Positions 36,492-45,123 are shown, counted from the stretch's first letter. The stretch: 64,000 nt of DNA from Paenibacillus jilunlii (GCF_900102965.1 NZ_FNGM01000019.1:1-64000); one strand, 5' to 3'. Translations and numbers: made by a program. Notes: generated from the sequence alone by a model not told the origin.

Positions 36492-36508
36492 GTTACCATA
36501 GCTGACAG
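36492..36508 (+). promoter_or_regulatory. TnrA/GlnR-type site 2 upstream of glnQ
   Basis: TGTTACCATAGCTGACA is another exact match to TGTNA-N7-TNACA, 158 nt after site 1 and 55 nt before the glnQ start. It may be a second activator site or a repressor site in the leader. Confidence 0.6.
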
Positions 36509-36562
36509 AGGGAAACCCGAAGATTCAATAACTATACAATGTCTGGCAAAGGAGGCCTGTCG

Positions 36563-37291
36563 TTGATTGACTTTCATCAAGTAGAGAAACATTACGGACA
36601 ATTCCATGTGCTGAAGAATATTGATCTGCATGTTCAGGAAGGGGAAGTAGTCGTTGTAGTCGGTCCTTCCGGCTCCGGTAAGAGCACTATGCTGCGCTGT
36701 ATCAACCGGCTGGAAACGATCACGAGCGGAGGCCTAACCGTTGATGGGATCACAGTAAATGAACGCAAGACGGACATCAACAAGCTGCGCAAGGAAATCG
36801 GGATGGTGTTCCAGCATTTCAATCTGTATCCGCATAAAAAGGTGATCGACAACATTACATTGGCACCCATTAAAGTGCTGGGCCTGTCCAAGGCAGAAGC
36901 CGAGAAAACGGCCATGTATTATCTGGAGAAGGTCGGCATCGCCGACAAAGCCCAGTCCTACCCGTCGCAATTGTCCGGCGGCCAGCAGCAGCGCGTAGCG
37001 ATTGCCAGAGGATTGGCCATGAAGCCCAAAATTATGCTGTTCGACGAACCCACCTCAGCGCTTGACCCGGAAATGGTCGGCGAGGTACTTGACGTAATGC
37101 GCAACCTGGCCCGCGAGGGCATGACGATGGTTGTGGTCACTCATGAAATGGGCTTTGCCCGTGAGGTTGCGGACCGCGTCATCTTCATGGATCAAGGCCA
37201 AATCGTGGAAGAGGCGGAACCGGAGCAATTCTTCGCGAATCCGCAGGAAGAACGGACACGCACTTTTCTCAGCCGTGTGTTAAGCCATTAA
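36563..37291 (+). CDS. glnQ: Glutamine ABC transporter ATPase
   Basis: The 242-residue polar amino acid ABC ATPase has Walker A GPSGSGKST, Q-loop MVFQHFNLYPH, signature LSGGQQQRVAIARGL and Walker B IMLFDEPTSALDPEM. The start is a TTG at 36563 behind AAAGGAGG. The ATG at 36539 lies before that site. First gene of a B. subtilis-like glnQHMP set, under two TnrA/GlnR-like sites. Glutamine as substrate is inferred from the family and the adjacent GlnK/GlnL-type pair. Confidence 0.92.
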   Translation: MIDFHQVEKHYGQFHVLKNIDLHVQEGEVVVVVGPSGSGKSTMLRCINRLETITSGGLTVDGITVNERKTDINKLRKEIGMVFQHFNLYPHKKVIDNITLAPIKVLGLSKAEAEKTAMYYLEKVGIADKAQSYPSQLSGGQQQRVAIARGLAMKPKIMLFDEPTSALDPEMVGEVLDVMRNLAREGMTMVVVTHEMGFAREVADRVIFMDQGQIVEEAEPEQFFANPQEERTRTFLSRVLSH

Positions 37292-37323
37292 TTAAATAGA
37301 CAGGAATAAGGGGAGGAATAGAA

Positions 37324-38178
37324 ATGAAAATGTCCAAGAGCTTCAAATGCTTAAGTGTACTGATGATTGCGGCCATGCTGGTGATTGCCGGATGCAGCAA
37401 CAACAATGCCAAGAGTAATAATGCAGGCAACGGTAATGCGGCTTCGGGAAACAGCACGGATTCCAAAGCCATCGCAAAAATTAAGGAACGCGGCAAGCTG
37501 CTGGTTGGCGTGAAGTACGATACCCGGCTGTTCGGGCTGAAGGATCCAGCTTCGGGCAAAGTGGAGGGCTTCGACATTGACATCTCCAAAGCGATCGCCA
37601 AGCACATTCTCGGCGATGAAAACGCGATTGAGCTGAAAGAAGTGACCTCCAAAACACGCATTCCCATGCTGAACAACGGCGAAATTGATATGGTTGTCGC
37701 TACGATGACCATCACAGAGGAACGCAAAAAAGAAGTGGATTTCTCCGATGTCTACTTCCAGGCCGGACAATCGCTGCTGGTGAAGAAGGGCAGCCCGATC
37801 ACAGGTATTGAGGACGTGACCAAGGATACCAAGATTCTCGGTTCCAAGGGTGCAACTTCGATCAAAAATATTAAAGAGAAGGTTCCGGGTGTGACCGTGC
37901 TGGAATTCGACAACTATCAGGATGCCTTCAGCGCGCTGAAGGCCGGCCAAGGGGATGCGCTCACTACCGATGATGCGATTCTGTACGGTATGGCTGCCCA
38001 GGACCCGGGCTATGAGGTGGTCGGCAAGCCGTTCACTGACGAGCCTTACGGAATTGCTGTACAAAAAGGCAACACCGCTGTAGTTAAAGCCGTGAATGAT
38101 ACATTGGCTGAACTAAAAGCAAACGGCGAATATGATGCCATCTACACCAAGTGGATCGGTAAAGCTCCGGCAAAATAA
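37324..38178 (+). CDS. glnH: Glutamine-binding lipoprotein
   Basis: The 284-residue type 3 solute-binding lipoprotein has lipobox VIAGC (Cys near 24), an Asn/Ser-rich linker (~25-48) and a two-lobed domain starting with KIKERGKLLVGVKYDTRLFG. It captures glutamine outside the membrane for the GlnM/GlnP permeases. GGGGAGG precedes the ATG. The gap from glnQ is 32 nt. Confidence 0.91.
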   Translation: MKMSKSFKCLSVLMIAAMLVIAGCSNNNAKSNNAGNGNAASGNSTDSKAIAKIKERGKLLVGVKYDTRLFGLKDPASGKVEGFDIDISKAIAKHILGDENAIELKEVTSKTRIPMLNNGEIDMVVATMTITEERKKEVDFSDVYFQAGQSLLVKKGSPITGIEDVTKDTKILGSKGATSIKNIKEKVPGVTVLEFDNYQDAFSALKAGQGDALTTDDAILYGMAAQDPGYEVVGKPFTDEPYGIAVQKGNTAVVKAVNDTLAELKANGEYDAIYTKWIGKAPAK

Positions 38179-38304
38179 AGGTTACTGTGCAACATAATGG
38201 TGCTTATAGGCCAAAACGAAGGGATGGAACGGGAAAGCCAGCCGGCCATCCTTTCGTGTTTGTGCTAGATAGCGATTATTTTTAGGCAAAGGCAGGTGAC
38301 AACT

Positions 38305-38955
38305 ATGGAATTCTCAATATTAACCGATTATTTCGGCCAGTATCTGGAGGGCTTTCGGGGGACTGTTCTCTCCAGTGTGCTCGCGCTTATCGGCAGCTTC
38401 GTCATTGGAACGGTAATCGCCGTCTTCCGAATTACTTCGGTTAAAGCGCTGCGGTGGTTTGGCACAGGCTACGTGGAGTTTATCCGCAACATTCCGCTGC
38501 TGCTGGTGGTGTATGTTTTCTTTTACGGCCCTTCTGCGCTGGGGTTTACGCTGGATGGATTCAAGGCGGGTACGATTGGACTAACCGTCTATACCTCGGC
38601 CTTCATCGCCGAAGCCATCCGCGCGGGAATTGTAGCGGTTCCCAAGGGACAGATGGAGGCCGCACGCTCGTCCGGCCTTAGCTATATGCAGACGATGACG
38701 CATGTCATCCTGCCTCAGGCGATCAAACTGGTGATCCCGCCGCTTGGCAACCAGTTCATCAACCTGATCAAGAACTCTTCGGTGCTGACCCTCGTTGCCG
38801 GTCTGGACTTAATGTATTTTGCGGACGGGATTTCAACGGAAACCTACCGCACATTTGATACTTACATTTTCGTAGCTCTGTTCTACCTGGTGCTTACCCT
38901 CCCGCTCAGCTATGGCGTGCGCGTGTGGGAGCGCAGATTGCAGCGCAAATATTAG
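38305..38955 (+). CDS. glnM: Amino acid ABC permease (GlnM-like)
   Basis: The 216-residue permease of the His/Glu/Gln type has the cytoplasmic EAA loop (SGLSYMQTMTHVILPQAIKL) that contacts the ATPase, and about five membrane segments. ATG at 38305; a GTG three codons earlier is an alternative. The stop codon lies inside the first unit of a degenerate tandem repeat. The partner permease GlnP is 728 nt further on. Confidence 0.9.
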   Translation: MEFSILTDYFGQYLEGFRGTVLSSVLALIGSFVIGTVIAVFRITSVKALRWFGTGYVEFIRNIPLLLVVYVFFYGPSALGFTLDGFKAGTIGLTVYTSAFIAEAIRAGIVAVPKGQMEAARSSGLSYMQTMTHVILPQAIKLVIPPLGNQFINLIKNSSVLTLVAGLDLMYFADGISTETYRTFDTYIFVALFYLVLTLPLSYGVRVWERRLQRKY

Positions 38956-39185
38956 TTAATCTTTCCGCACTTTGCTCTTATACAGTCCGTGAAGCGGCTG
39001 CCGGGGCAAGTATTAGTTCATGTTTTTGTACTTTGCTCTTATGCAGTCCGCGAAGCGGCTGCCGGGTTTTGTTCTTGCAGGTTTGAAGTTTGTGTTTTTT
39101 ACAGTCCGTGAAACGGCTGTCAGGTGTTGATCTTGAAGGTTCATTCTTGCAGGTTTACCAGCCTGCGAAGCGCTGCTGATCGACT
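38945..39185 (+). repeat. Degenerate ~60-nt tandem repeat (glnM-glnP gap)
   Basis: Four units carry the motif CAGTCCGTGAAGCGGCTG or variants near 38983, 39044, 39102 and about 39159. Units 1 and 2 are alike over ~60 nt (both contain TATTAGTT...ACTTTGCTCTTAT); units 3 and 4 are eroded. Unit 1 includes the last codons of glnM. Confidence 0.6.
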
Positions 39186-39239
39186 TACCTAAGAGAGAAG
39201 GCCGGGTCACCCGAAGCCTTCGATCCAGCTGCTTCTGAT

Positions 39240-39675
39240 CTTAGCTTTGCTTGGCAAAGCTTTGAAGCCAGTGAGACAAGGGGCGGAGTGAGGTTTGGGC
39301 TGAAGGGCGGAGCGGTATGCGTTCGCCCGAAGCTTAAGGCTCTGCCCGAAATGAAGATAAGCGCAGCTTGAAGGTGAAAGTAACGGAGGGGAAGTTTGGA
39401 ACTGGAGGAGCGATAGCGTCCGCCTTTATGTTTGGATTTCTACCGCGGCCAGCGGTTTAAATCGAGGAAATCCAAACATAACAGCGGCCGGAAGTCCAAA
39501 CATTCCCCGGAGTTACCCGTCACCGGCAAGACCTCCGCCCGAATCTTCAACTAAGGCGTTAAGAGCCCCCGCTGAATGCCAACGCTAAAGCGAGCGCCCC
39601 GTGAAGTCCACAGACTTCACGCAGCCCCCGCCCTGTCTCACTTTTCAACACCTTAACAATCAAAGCATTAAGGAG
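39240..39675 (+). repeat. Giant imperfect palindrome, copy 3 (glnM-glnP gap)
   Basis: The core at 39391-39506 is nearly identical to copy 2, centred at ~39449. Arms private to this copy pair GTAAC (39380)/GTTAC, GGTGA/TCACC, GAAGAT/ATCTTC, GGCTCT/AGAGCC, GTGAGACA (39271)/TGTCTCAC (39634), GGGCGG/CCGCCC and GCTTTG/CAAAGC. The arms also carry side hairpins such as GTGAAGTCCACAGACTTCAC at 39601. The right arm ends at the glnP ribosome site. Confidence 0.72.
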
Positions 39676-39683
39676 GGATTCGT

Positions 39684-40334
39684 TTGGATTTTGCCGGTGC
39701 CTACTCCACCGATAATTTGAAATTTCTGCTCGACGGGCTGTACATTACCCTGATCGTGGCGTTTGTGTCGATCATCCTGAGCTTTGTGATCGGCTGCGTC
39801 ATTGGCGTAATCCGCTACGCTGAGATTCCGGTATTGTCGCCGGTGATGTTCTACCTGGTAGAGCTGATCCGCAATCTGCCGCTGCTGCTGATTATTTTCT
39901 TCGTCCGCTTCGCGCTGCCCGAGGTGGGTATCAAAATGAGCCTGATTACAGCGGCCATTGTCGCGCTAACCATATTCGAGGCCGCGATGATTGCCGAGAT
40001 CGTCCGCGGCGGACTCACTTCTATTGATAAGGGGCAGATTGAAGCCGCACGCTCATCCGGGCTGAGCAGCTTTCAGGCCTTGTGGCATATCGTGCTGCCG
40101 CAGGGACTCCGGCGGATGGTTCCGCCGCTGGTCAGCCAGTTCATCTCCCTGCTGAAGGATACCTCGCTGGCGGTAGTCATTTCACTGCCGGAGCTGATGC
40201 ATAACGCAAACATTGTCATCGGGCACAGCTATAGCTACGCGATACCAACACTGATGCTGGTGGCACTAATTTATTTCACCGTCAACTACATGCTGTCGGT
40301 CGTCTCGCGGAAATTGGAGAATAAAGCCGTCTAA
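39684..40334 (+). CDS. glnP: Amino acid ABC permease (GlnP-like)
   Basis: The 216-residue permease, second of the heterodimer with GlnM, has the EAA loop SGLSSFQALWHIVLPQGLRR. The start is a TTG at 39684 behind AAGGAGGG, which forms the edge of the giant palindrome. Translation may therefore depend on how that structure folds (inference). Confidence 0.91.
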   Translation: MDFAGAYSTDNLKFLLDGLYITLIVAFVSIILSFVIGCVIGVIRYAEIPVLSPVMFYLVELIRNLPLLLIIFFVRFALPEVGIKMSLITAAIVALTIFEAAMIAEIVRGGLTSIDKGQIEAARSSGLSSFQALWHIVLPQGLRRMVPPLVSQFISLLKDTSLAVVISLPELMHNANIVIGHSYSYAIPTLMLVALIYFTVNYMLSVVSRKLENKAV

Positions 40335-40423
40335 ACCAGGAGAATTCATGTAGGAATGCGTATGAAATGAGAGGCGGTTATGATACTATAGTTGTCAACA
40401 TCCCCGGGCAGGAGCAGTGAGTG

Positions 40424-41713
40424 ATGGGACAATCTTTGATGAAATCAAGACTTGTACAAATCTCAGTGGTTGCAGCCGGTACGGCAGTGGCCGGAGAATT
40501 CAAAATAAATCCGTTTGATGGCGACATCTTCCGGATTGCAATGGGCAGCAGTGCTTTTCTGCTGTTTTTGCTTTTAATGAGGCGGCTGCCCTATGTGATC
40601 ACCGGAGCGGCTACAGGCATTGTTGTTCTGCTGTTCCGTACGGCAATGGATGCAGTGTGGGATAGCGGGCTGACCCTCCTGCAGAGCCTGACCAGCCATT
40701 TCTCGGCTATGGTCTATTATATGGTGTTCGCGCTGCTGATGAATCTCATCAAAAGCCGGATCGATGCCTTCCATCCGCTGGTGCTCGGCGGGGTAGCTGC
40801 GCTGATCGATCTGCTGTCCAATGAAATGGAGCTGCTGACCCGGCTGATTGTGCTGGACTCGGCGACCTTCCGGCTGAATGAATGGACCTATTTGATGGCG
40901 ATTGCTGTGCTGCGCACGTATTTTACCACCGGAGTGTACAGCAGCATTTCGGTCAGCCAGCTCAGGATCACCCAAAGAGAACAGACCCGGCGGATTGAGC
41001 AAATGCTCGGATTCGGCTCGGGGCTGTATGGTGAAGTGTTTTATCTGAAGAAATCGATCGGGACGCTGGAAAATGTAACGCTGAGCAGCTATGAGCTGTA
41101 CCGGAACCTTAAGGCCGAGGAAGAGATGCCGCGGTACAGCAGGCAGGTCTTAGAGATTACCCAGCAGATTCATGAGGTGAAGAAGGATTCCCAGCGGATT
41201 CTGGCGGGTCTTGTCAAATTGGCAGAGCGCGAGGTAACCGGCGATATGCCGATATCCGACATTCTGCGCTTCACGGTGAAGAGCAATGCCAAATATGCGG
41301 AAATGCTCGGCAAACAGATCAGCTTCAGCATCCAACATACCTCTGATTACACCACGGACAGCTATATCCCCCTTTTGACGCTGCTGAACAATCTCACCGC
41401 CAATGCCGTTGAAGTGATCCAAGGGAAGGGCAGAATCTCTTTGGACATGTATGAAAAAGAAGACAACACCCTGTTCACCGTCACCGACAGCGGCAGCGGG
41501 ATTCCGGAACGCGATCTGGAACTGGTGTTTGAGCCCGGCTTCACGACCAAATTTAATGAAGAGGGCGTAGCGGCGACGGGAATTGGACTGTCACATGTAC
41601 GGGATATTGTTCATTTATTTGAAGGAGAAATAACCGTCCAGCCGGCTTCCCATAGCGGAGGGGCGATGTTTCAGATTAGTATACCGACGGCACAACTGCG
41701 GAAGGAGGAATAG
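40424..41713 (+). CDS. glnK: Sensor histidine kinase, GlnK type
   Basis: The 429-residue protein has about five membrane segments in its first ~180 residues. A linker, a dimerisation helix with the probable phospho-acceptor His (ITQQIHEVKKDSQRIL) and an HATPase domain (NNLTANAVEVI, DSGSGIPERD, TGIGLSHVRDIV) follow. It resembles B. subtilis GlnK (YcbA), which with GlnL responds to glutamine. ATG at 40424; a GTG one codon earlier is in frame. Three bases separate it from the regulator gene. Confidence 0.88.
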   Translation: MGQSLMKSRLVQISVVAAGTAVAGEFKINPFDGDIFRIAMGSSAFLLFLLLMRRLPYVITGAATGIVVLLFRTAMDAVWDSGLTLLQSLTSHFSAMVYYMVFALLMNLIKSRIDAFHPLVLGGVAALIDLLSNEMELLTRLIVLDSATFRLNEWTYLMAIAVLRTYFTTGVYSSISVSQLRITQREQTRRIEQMLGFGSGLYGEVFYLKKSIGTLENVTLSSYELYRNLKAEEEMPRYSRQVLEITQQIHEVKKDSQRILAGLVKLAEREVTGDMPISDILRFTVKSNAKYAEMLGKQISFSIQHTSDYTTDSYIPLLTLLNNLTANAVEVIQGKGRISLDMYEKEDNTLFTVTDSGSGIPERDLELVFEPGFTTKFNEEGVAATGIGLSHVRDIVHLFEGEITVQPASHSGGAMFQISIPTAQLRKEE

Positions 41714-41716
41714 AGC

Positions 41717-42619
41717 ATGCCGCTTTCTTTCTGTATAGTGGATGATGACGGGGCTGCCAGAAGAATGCTGCAGCATATCATAGAGGACAGTGGACTGGGC
41801 GAAGTGGCCGGCACGGCGGAAGGCGGACAAGAGGGGGTGCGCCTGATCCTCAGCGAGAATCCGGATGTTGTGCTGATGGACCTGCTGATGCCTGATCAGG
41901 ATGGAATTGAAACGATTATTTCGCTGCAGTCCCAGGGCTGCCGTTCCAAGTTCGTGATGATCTCGCAGATCGAGAACGGGGACATGGTCAGCCGCGCATA
42001 CCGCAGCGGAATTGAGTTCTTCATCCGCAAGCCGATCAATAAAATTGAGGTAGAGTCGGTGCTGCATAAAATCAATGAGCGCTACGCGCTGGGCCGCTAT
42101 CTGGACGAGATTAAGCTGAGTCTTGGCAAGCTGGAAGGGCTGCAGTTCGGATTGCCGCCGGCCCAGGCCAGCAAACGGACGGTCAAAGAGATTATTCAGC
42201 CCATTCTGATGAATATGGGGATGATCTCGGAGAGCGGAAGCCGGGATATTATCACGATCATGGAGCTGGCTGCGGCAAAAGAAAACACCGGCAGTCTTCC
42301 TCCGCTCAAGGAGCTGTATGAGATGGCAGCCGCCACCTACAAAACCGTTCCCGCCGAAGCCGCCAAGGAAGTCAAAGCGATTGAGCAGCGGCTGCGCCGG
42401 GCGCTGGCGGCAGGCCTGACGAACCTGGCTTCCATCGGCATTACCGATTACGGCAATCCCAAATTCGAGTATTACGCGCCGCTTTATTTTGATTTTGAAG
42501 AGGTGCGGCTGAAGATGAAGGAGATTGAACAGGGCCGGGATTCCGGCAAGGTCAAGGTCAACATCAAGAAATTCCTGCAGGTGCTGCACCTGGAGCTGAT
42601 GGAAGGCATGAACCGCTGA
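41717..42619 (+). CDS. glnL: Response regulator, GlnL/YcbB type
   Basis: The 300-residue protein has a receiver domain (IVDDDGAAR acidic pocket, phospho-Asp in VLMDLLMPDQDG, Lys in FIRKPINK), then a coiled linker and the C-terminal YcbB domain with a DNA-binding region (from about residue 150). It pairs with the upstream kinase. Its position after a glutamine transporter suggests that it controls glutamine uptake or use. Confidence 0.88.
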   Translation: MPLSFCIVDDDGAARRMLQHIIEDSGLGEVAGTAEGGQEGVRLILSENPDVVLMDLLMPDQDGIETIISLQSQGCRSKFVMISQIENGDMVSRAYRSGIEFFIRKPINKIEVESVLHKINERYALGRYLDEIKLSLGKLEGLQFGLPPAQASKRTVKEIIQPILMNMGMISESGSRDIITIMELAAAKENTGSLPPLKELYEMAAATYKTVPAEAAKEVKAIEQRLRRALAAGLTNLASIGITDYGNPKFEYYAPLYFDFEEVRLKMKEIEQGRDSGKVKVNIKKFLQVLHLELMEGMNR

Positions 42620-42644
42620 TGAAGCAAGGCGCTGAAGGGCAATA

Positions 42645-42697
42645 AACCTCCGGAAAGGACTGCTATACAGCGGTTTCGTTCCGGAGGTTATTTTTTT
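42645..42697 (+). terminator. Terminator after glnKL
   Basis: The 11-bp stem AACCTCCGGAA / TTCCGGAGGTT is followed by ATTTTTTT. Confidence 0.87.
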
Positions 42698-42802
42698 GCG
42701 GAAGTGGGTGGGACAGCGGGAATTTGGGGAGAAGCGGCTTCTTGCGGTACAATGGTTAAGTAGAAGAAAAGAGCTGCGGAAAGAAATAGACGGAGGACTC
42801 AT

Positions 42803-43762
42803 ATGATACGAACGCTTGCGGTAACCCATACAGGTGAGGTGCTGACGGATCTGCCGCTTCTGGACATCACCATTGCCGACTATGCCTGGGTGTGGGCGGA
42901 TTTTTCCACACCTACAGCGGAAGAGACTTTGCTGCTGGATACATATTTTCATTTTCATCCCTTGGCGATTGAAGACTGCATGCATATTCTGCAGCGCCCG
43001 AAGCTGGATTATTATGAGGATGTGCAGTTTTTTGTGCTGCATGCGCTCAATGAGCGGACGCTGGAAGCAGAAGAGATAGACCTGTTTCTGAGCAAAAGGT
43101 TTCTCGTATCCTATCACCATCAGGAGAAGCAGGAGATGGAAGAGGCCTGGCAGATGGTGAAGGCGAAAATTCATAGCCGCAAAGGCTGGTCAGGCGGCCC
43201 GATGGCGGCTGCTTACACGGTGATGGATAAGCTGGTGGACCGGTATTTTCCATGCTTGTACAGTCTGGAGGATGAGCTTGCTGATCTGGAGAGCCAGGGA
43301 GGCAGCGAGTCGGTAGAAGAGCTGATGAGCCAGGTTTTTAATGTGCGCGGACGGCTGCTTAAGCTTCGCCGGACGATTGTGCCGATGCGGGATCTGATGT
43401 ACCGGATTCTGAACTCACAGCATGTGCAGAGTAATGGGGAGGAACGGATCTATTTTGGCGATATTTATGATCATCTGCTGAAGCTGACGGATATGATCGA
43501 AGTGGACCGGGAAATGACCGCCGATCTGCGCGACAGCTACATCTCGCTCAACTCCAACCGGATGAACTCGATTATGAAGACCCTTACGGTCATAACGACC
43601 ATCTTTATGCCGCTGACCCTGATTGCCGGGATCTATGGCATGAATTTTCAGGTAATGCCGGAGCTGGAGTGGAAATATGGCTACTTTGGGGTGCTCCTGC
43701 TGATGCTGGTGCTCGGCGCGGGCATGGTCAGCTGGTTCCGGCGCAGCGGCTGGTTCAAATAA
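42803..43762 (+). CDS. corA: CorA-type magnesium transporter
   Basis: The 319-residue protein has a large cytoplasmic N-terminal domain and two C-terminal membrane segments. The selectivity motif is YGMN (AGIYGMNFQVMPEL) at the end of the first segment. It works as a pentamer for Mg2+ or Co2+ uptake. The ATG follows GACGGAGGAC. Confidence 0.93.
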   Translation: MIRTLAVTHTGEVLTDLPLLDITIADYAWVWADFSTPTAEETLLLDTYFHFHPLAIEDCMHILQRPKLDYYEDVQFFVLHALNERTLEAEEIDLFLSKRFLVSYHHQEKQEMEEAWQMVKAKIHSRKGWSGGPMAAAYTVMDKLVDRYFPCLYSLEDELADLESQGGSESVEELMSQVFNVRGRLLKLRRTIVPMRDLMYRILNSQHVQSNGEERIYFGDIYDHLLKLTDMIEVDREMTADLRDSYISLNSNRMNSIMKTLTVITTIFMPLTLIAGIYGMNFQVMPELEWKYGYFGVLLLMLVLGAGMVSWFRRSGWFK

Positions 43763-43794
43763 GCATGGATCAACGGGTTCTGATTGGTTAAAAG

Positions 43795-43828
43795 CGTTAA
43801 ACGCCGCCTACTTGCGGCGGCGTTTAAC
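43795..43828 (+). terminator. Convergent hairpin at the corA / reverse gene junction
   Basis: CGTTAAACGCCGCC and GCGGCGGCGTTTAACG form a very stable stem that includes the last codons of the reverse-strand gene. The T runs are poor, so it may slow rather than end transcription. Confidence 0.5.
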
Positions 43829-44353
43829 GGAGGAGGATCTGCGGCGGCTCTTTGGAGCCGTTTTTTTGCGCGGCTGCGGGCGCTGGCGTCTCTTCTTGCG
43901 CCGTTTGGGGCTGTAGAGCGCGGCATCCTCTTCAGCGGCAAGCTCACCGCCCGAGCCTTTTTTCTTGCCAAAGCTGCCCATGACCAGCTTCACCATCGGG
44001 GCCATCTGCTGGAAGCCCTGCATAACCTTCTGCACCTTGCCCATAGAACTGACAATGCCGTCTATGCCGCCCAGCCGGTCAACAATGCTTTTGATCTGTT
44101 CCATATTGGCGAGATTGCCAAGATTGCCAAGTCCTCCGAGCAGTCCGCCGGGTTTGGCGGTGGCGGCTTCGGCAACGGGAACGGCCAGTGCCGTTTCTGC
44201 AGCGGCTTCCGCTCCTGCGGCGGGCAGCATTGCGGCTTCCCCGTACAGGGGAGGCTGGGCATATGAACTGATCCCGGGATACGGCGATGAAGGATACGGC
44301 TCAGCCAGCGAACGCGTACCCCGGCGGGAATGGTTATAGTAATGATCAGGCAT
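43808..44353 (-). CDS. Hypothetical protein, Ala-rich with basic tail (VrrA/YqfQ-like?)
   Basis: The 181-residue protein has a Tyr/Ser/Pro-rich N-terminus, an Ala-rich stretch, a Gly/Leu/Asn segment (GGLLGGLGNLGNLANMEQ) and a conserved-looking helix (MGKVQKVMQGFQQMAPMVKL). The C-terminus is very rich in Arg and Lys. The helix is reminiscent of the spore protein YqfQ/VrrA, but I am not certain. The ATG at 44353 matches MPDHYYNHSRRG. A spore or nucleic-acid-binding role is only a guess from the basic tail. Confidence 0.55.
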   Translation of the reverse strand: MPDHYYNHSRRGTRSLAEPYPSSPYPGISSYAQPPLYGEAAMLPAAGAEAAAETALAVPVAEAATAKPGGLLGGLGNLGNLANMEQIKSIVDRLGGIDGIVSSMGKVQKVMQGFQQMAPMVKLVMGSFGKKKGSGGELAAEEDAALYSPKRRKKRRQRPQPRKKTAPKSRRRSSSVKRRRK

Positions 44354-44651
44354 AACATCACATTCCTTCGTTAGTGGTTTGCTATACTGTATGTCATAGG
44401 CGAACATAAGGTATAGACAAACGCCCGGTTTACCGGGATAGCAGCGGAAAAGGGCGGATGCCCACCCGGCCGGGCCGGAAGTGAAGAAACCGTGACCATG
44501 CTTGATTTTCGGCGCTTATGTAGTACTATAGTTAAGGCGGTAAAAGCTAAGAAATGAGAAAAGCGGATCTTCAACAATGTGTTTTTTTTGTGCACGTGGG
44601 GTGGACAAATGTCCGTCGATTTCGTTCTTTACAGCGTGAAACCGTTAATGC

Positions 44652-44680
44652 TTGAAAAATGTGCTCCAGTACAATATAGT
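44652..44680 (+). promoter_or_regulatory. yerC promoter
   Basis: TTGAAA and TATAGT are spaced by exactly 17 nt, giving a ~145-nt leader before yerC. Confidence 0.55.
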
Positions 44681-44705
44681 AGAGGCAAGATGGTGATTAT
44701 TTAAG

Positions 44706-44773
44706 ATGAACTTAAACCCCATATGAAAATCTAAAGTTCAACTATATGGTTTTAAGTTTCTGAACTCTTTTTT
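44706..44773 (+). promoter_or_regulatory. Structured leader of yerC with competing hairpins
   Basis: ACTTAAACCCCATAT (44710) pairs with ATATGGTTTTAAGT (ends 44757). TGAACTTA pairs alternatively with TAAAGTTCA. AGTTCA (44735) pairs with TGAACT just before a T run near 44767. These are mutually exclusive, as in an attenuator. No known riboswitch class was recognised. Confidence 0.38.
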
Positions 44774-44832
44774 TTGAAGAATATCTTATCAGTGATGTCA
44801 GCACTGACCAAACTTTTAGGGGATGATAATCG

Positions 44833-45123
44833 ATGCAGCTTAAGAAGCTAAACGATAAAAGTATAGACCAATTATTTGAAGCCATTTTAACATTAAAGGA
44901 TATGGAAGAATGCTATGTTTTCTTTGATGATCTATGCACAGTGAATGAGATTCAATCCCTCTCGCAGCGTCTCGAAGTAGCGCGTATGCTGGGCAAAGGG
45001 TCTACATACAATCAGATCGAAGCGGAGACCGGAGCCAGCACAGCGACGATTTCGCGTGTGAAGCGCTGCCTGAATTACGGCAATGACGGGTACAAATTAA
45101 CGCTGGAACGTTTGGGACGCTAA
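44833..45123 (+). CDS. yerC: YerC/YecD TrpR-like DNA-binding protein
   Basis: The 96-residue TrpR-superfamily protein has a HTH in LGKGSTYNQIEAETGASTAT followed by ISRVKRCLNYG. The N-terminal helices mediate dimerisation. Family members are conserved Bacillota regulators of unclear target. The ATG follows AGGGGATG. A structured leader lies upstream. cbiX starts three bases after the stop. Confidence 0.88.
   Translation: MQLKKLNDKSIDQLFEAILTLKDMEECYVFFDDLCTVNEIQSLSQRLEVARMLGKGSTYNQIEAETGASTATISRVKRCLNYGNDGYKLTLERLGR

Noticed and set aside
41615..43174. 519-codon minus-strand open frame
   Set aside because: It is a shadow of the glnL and corA coding regions and crosses their terminator and promoter.
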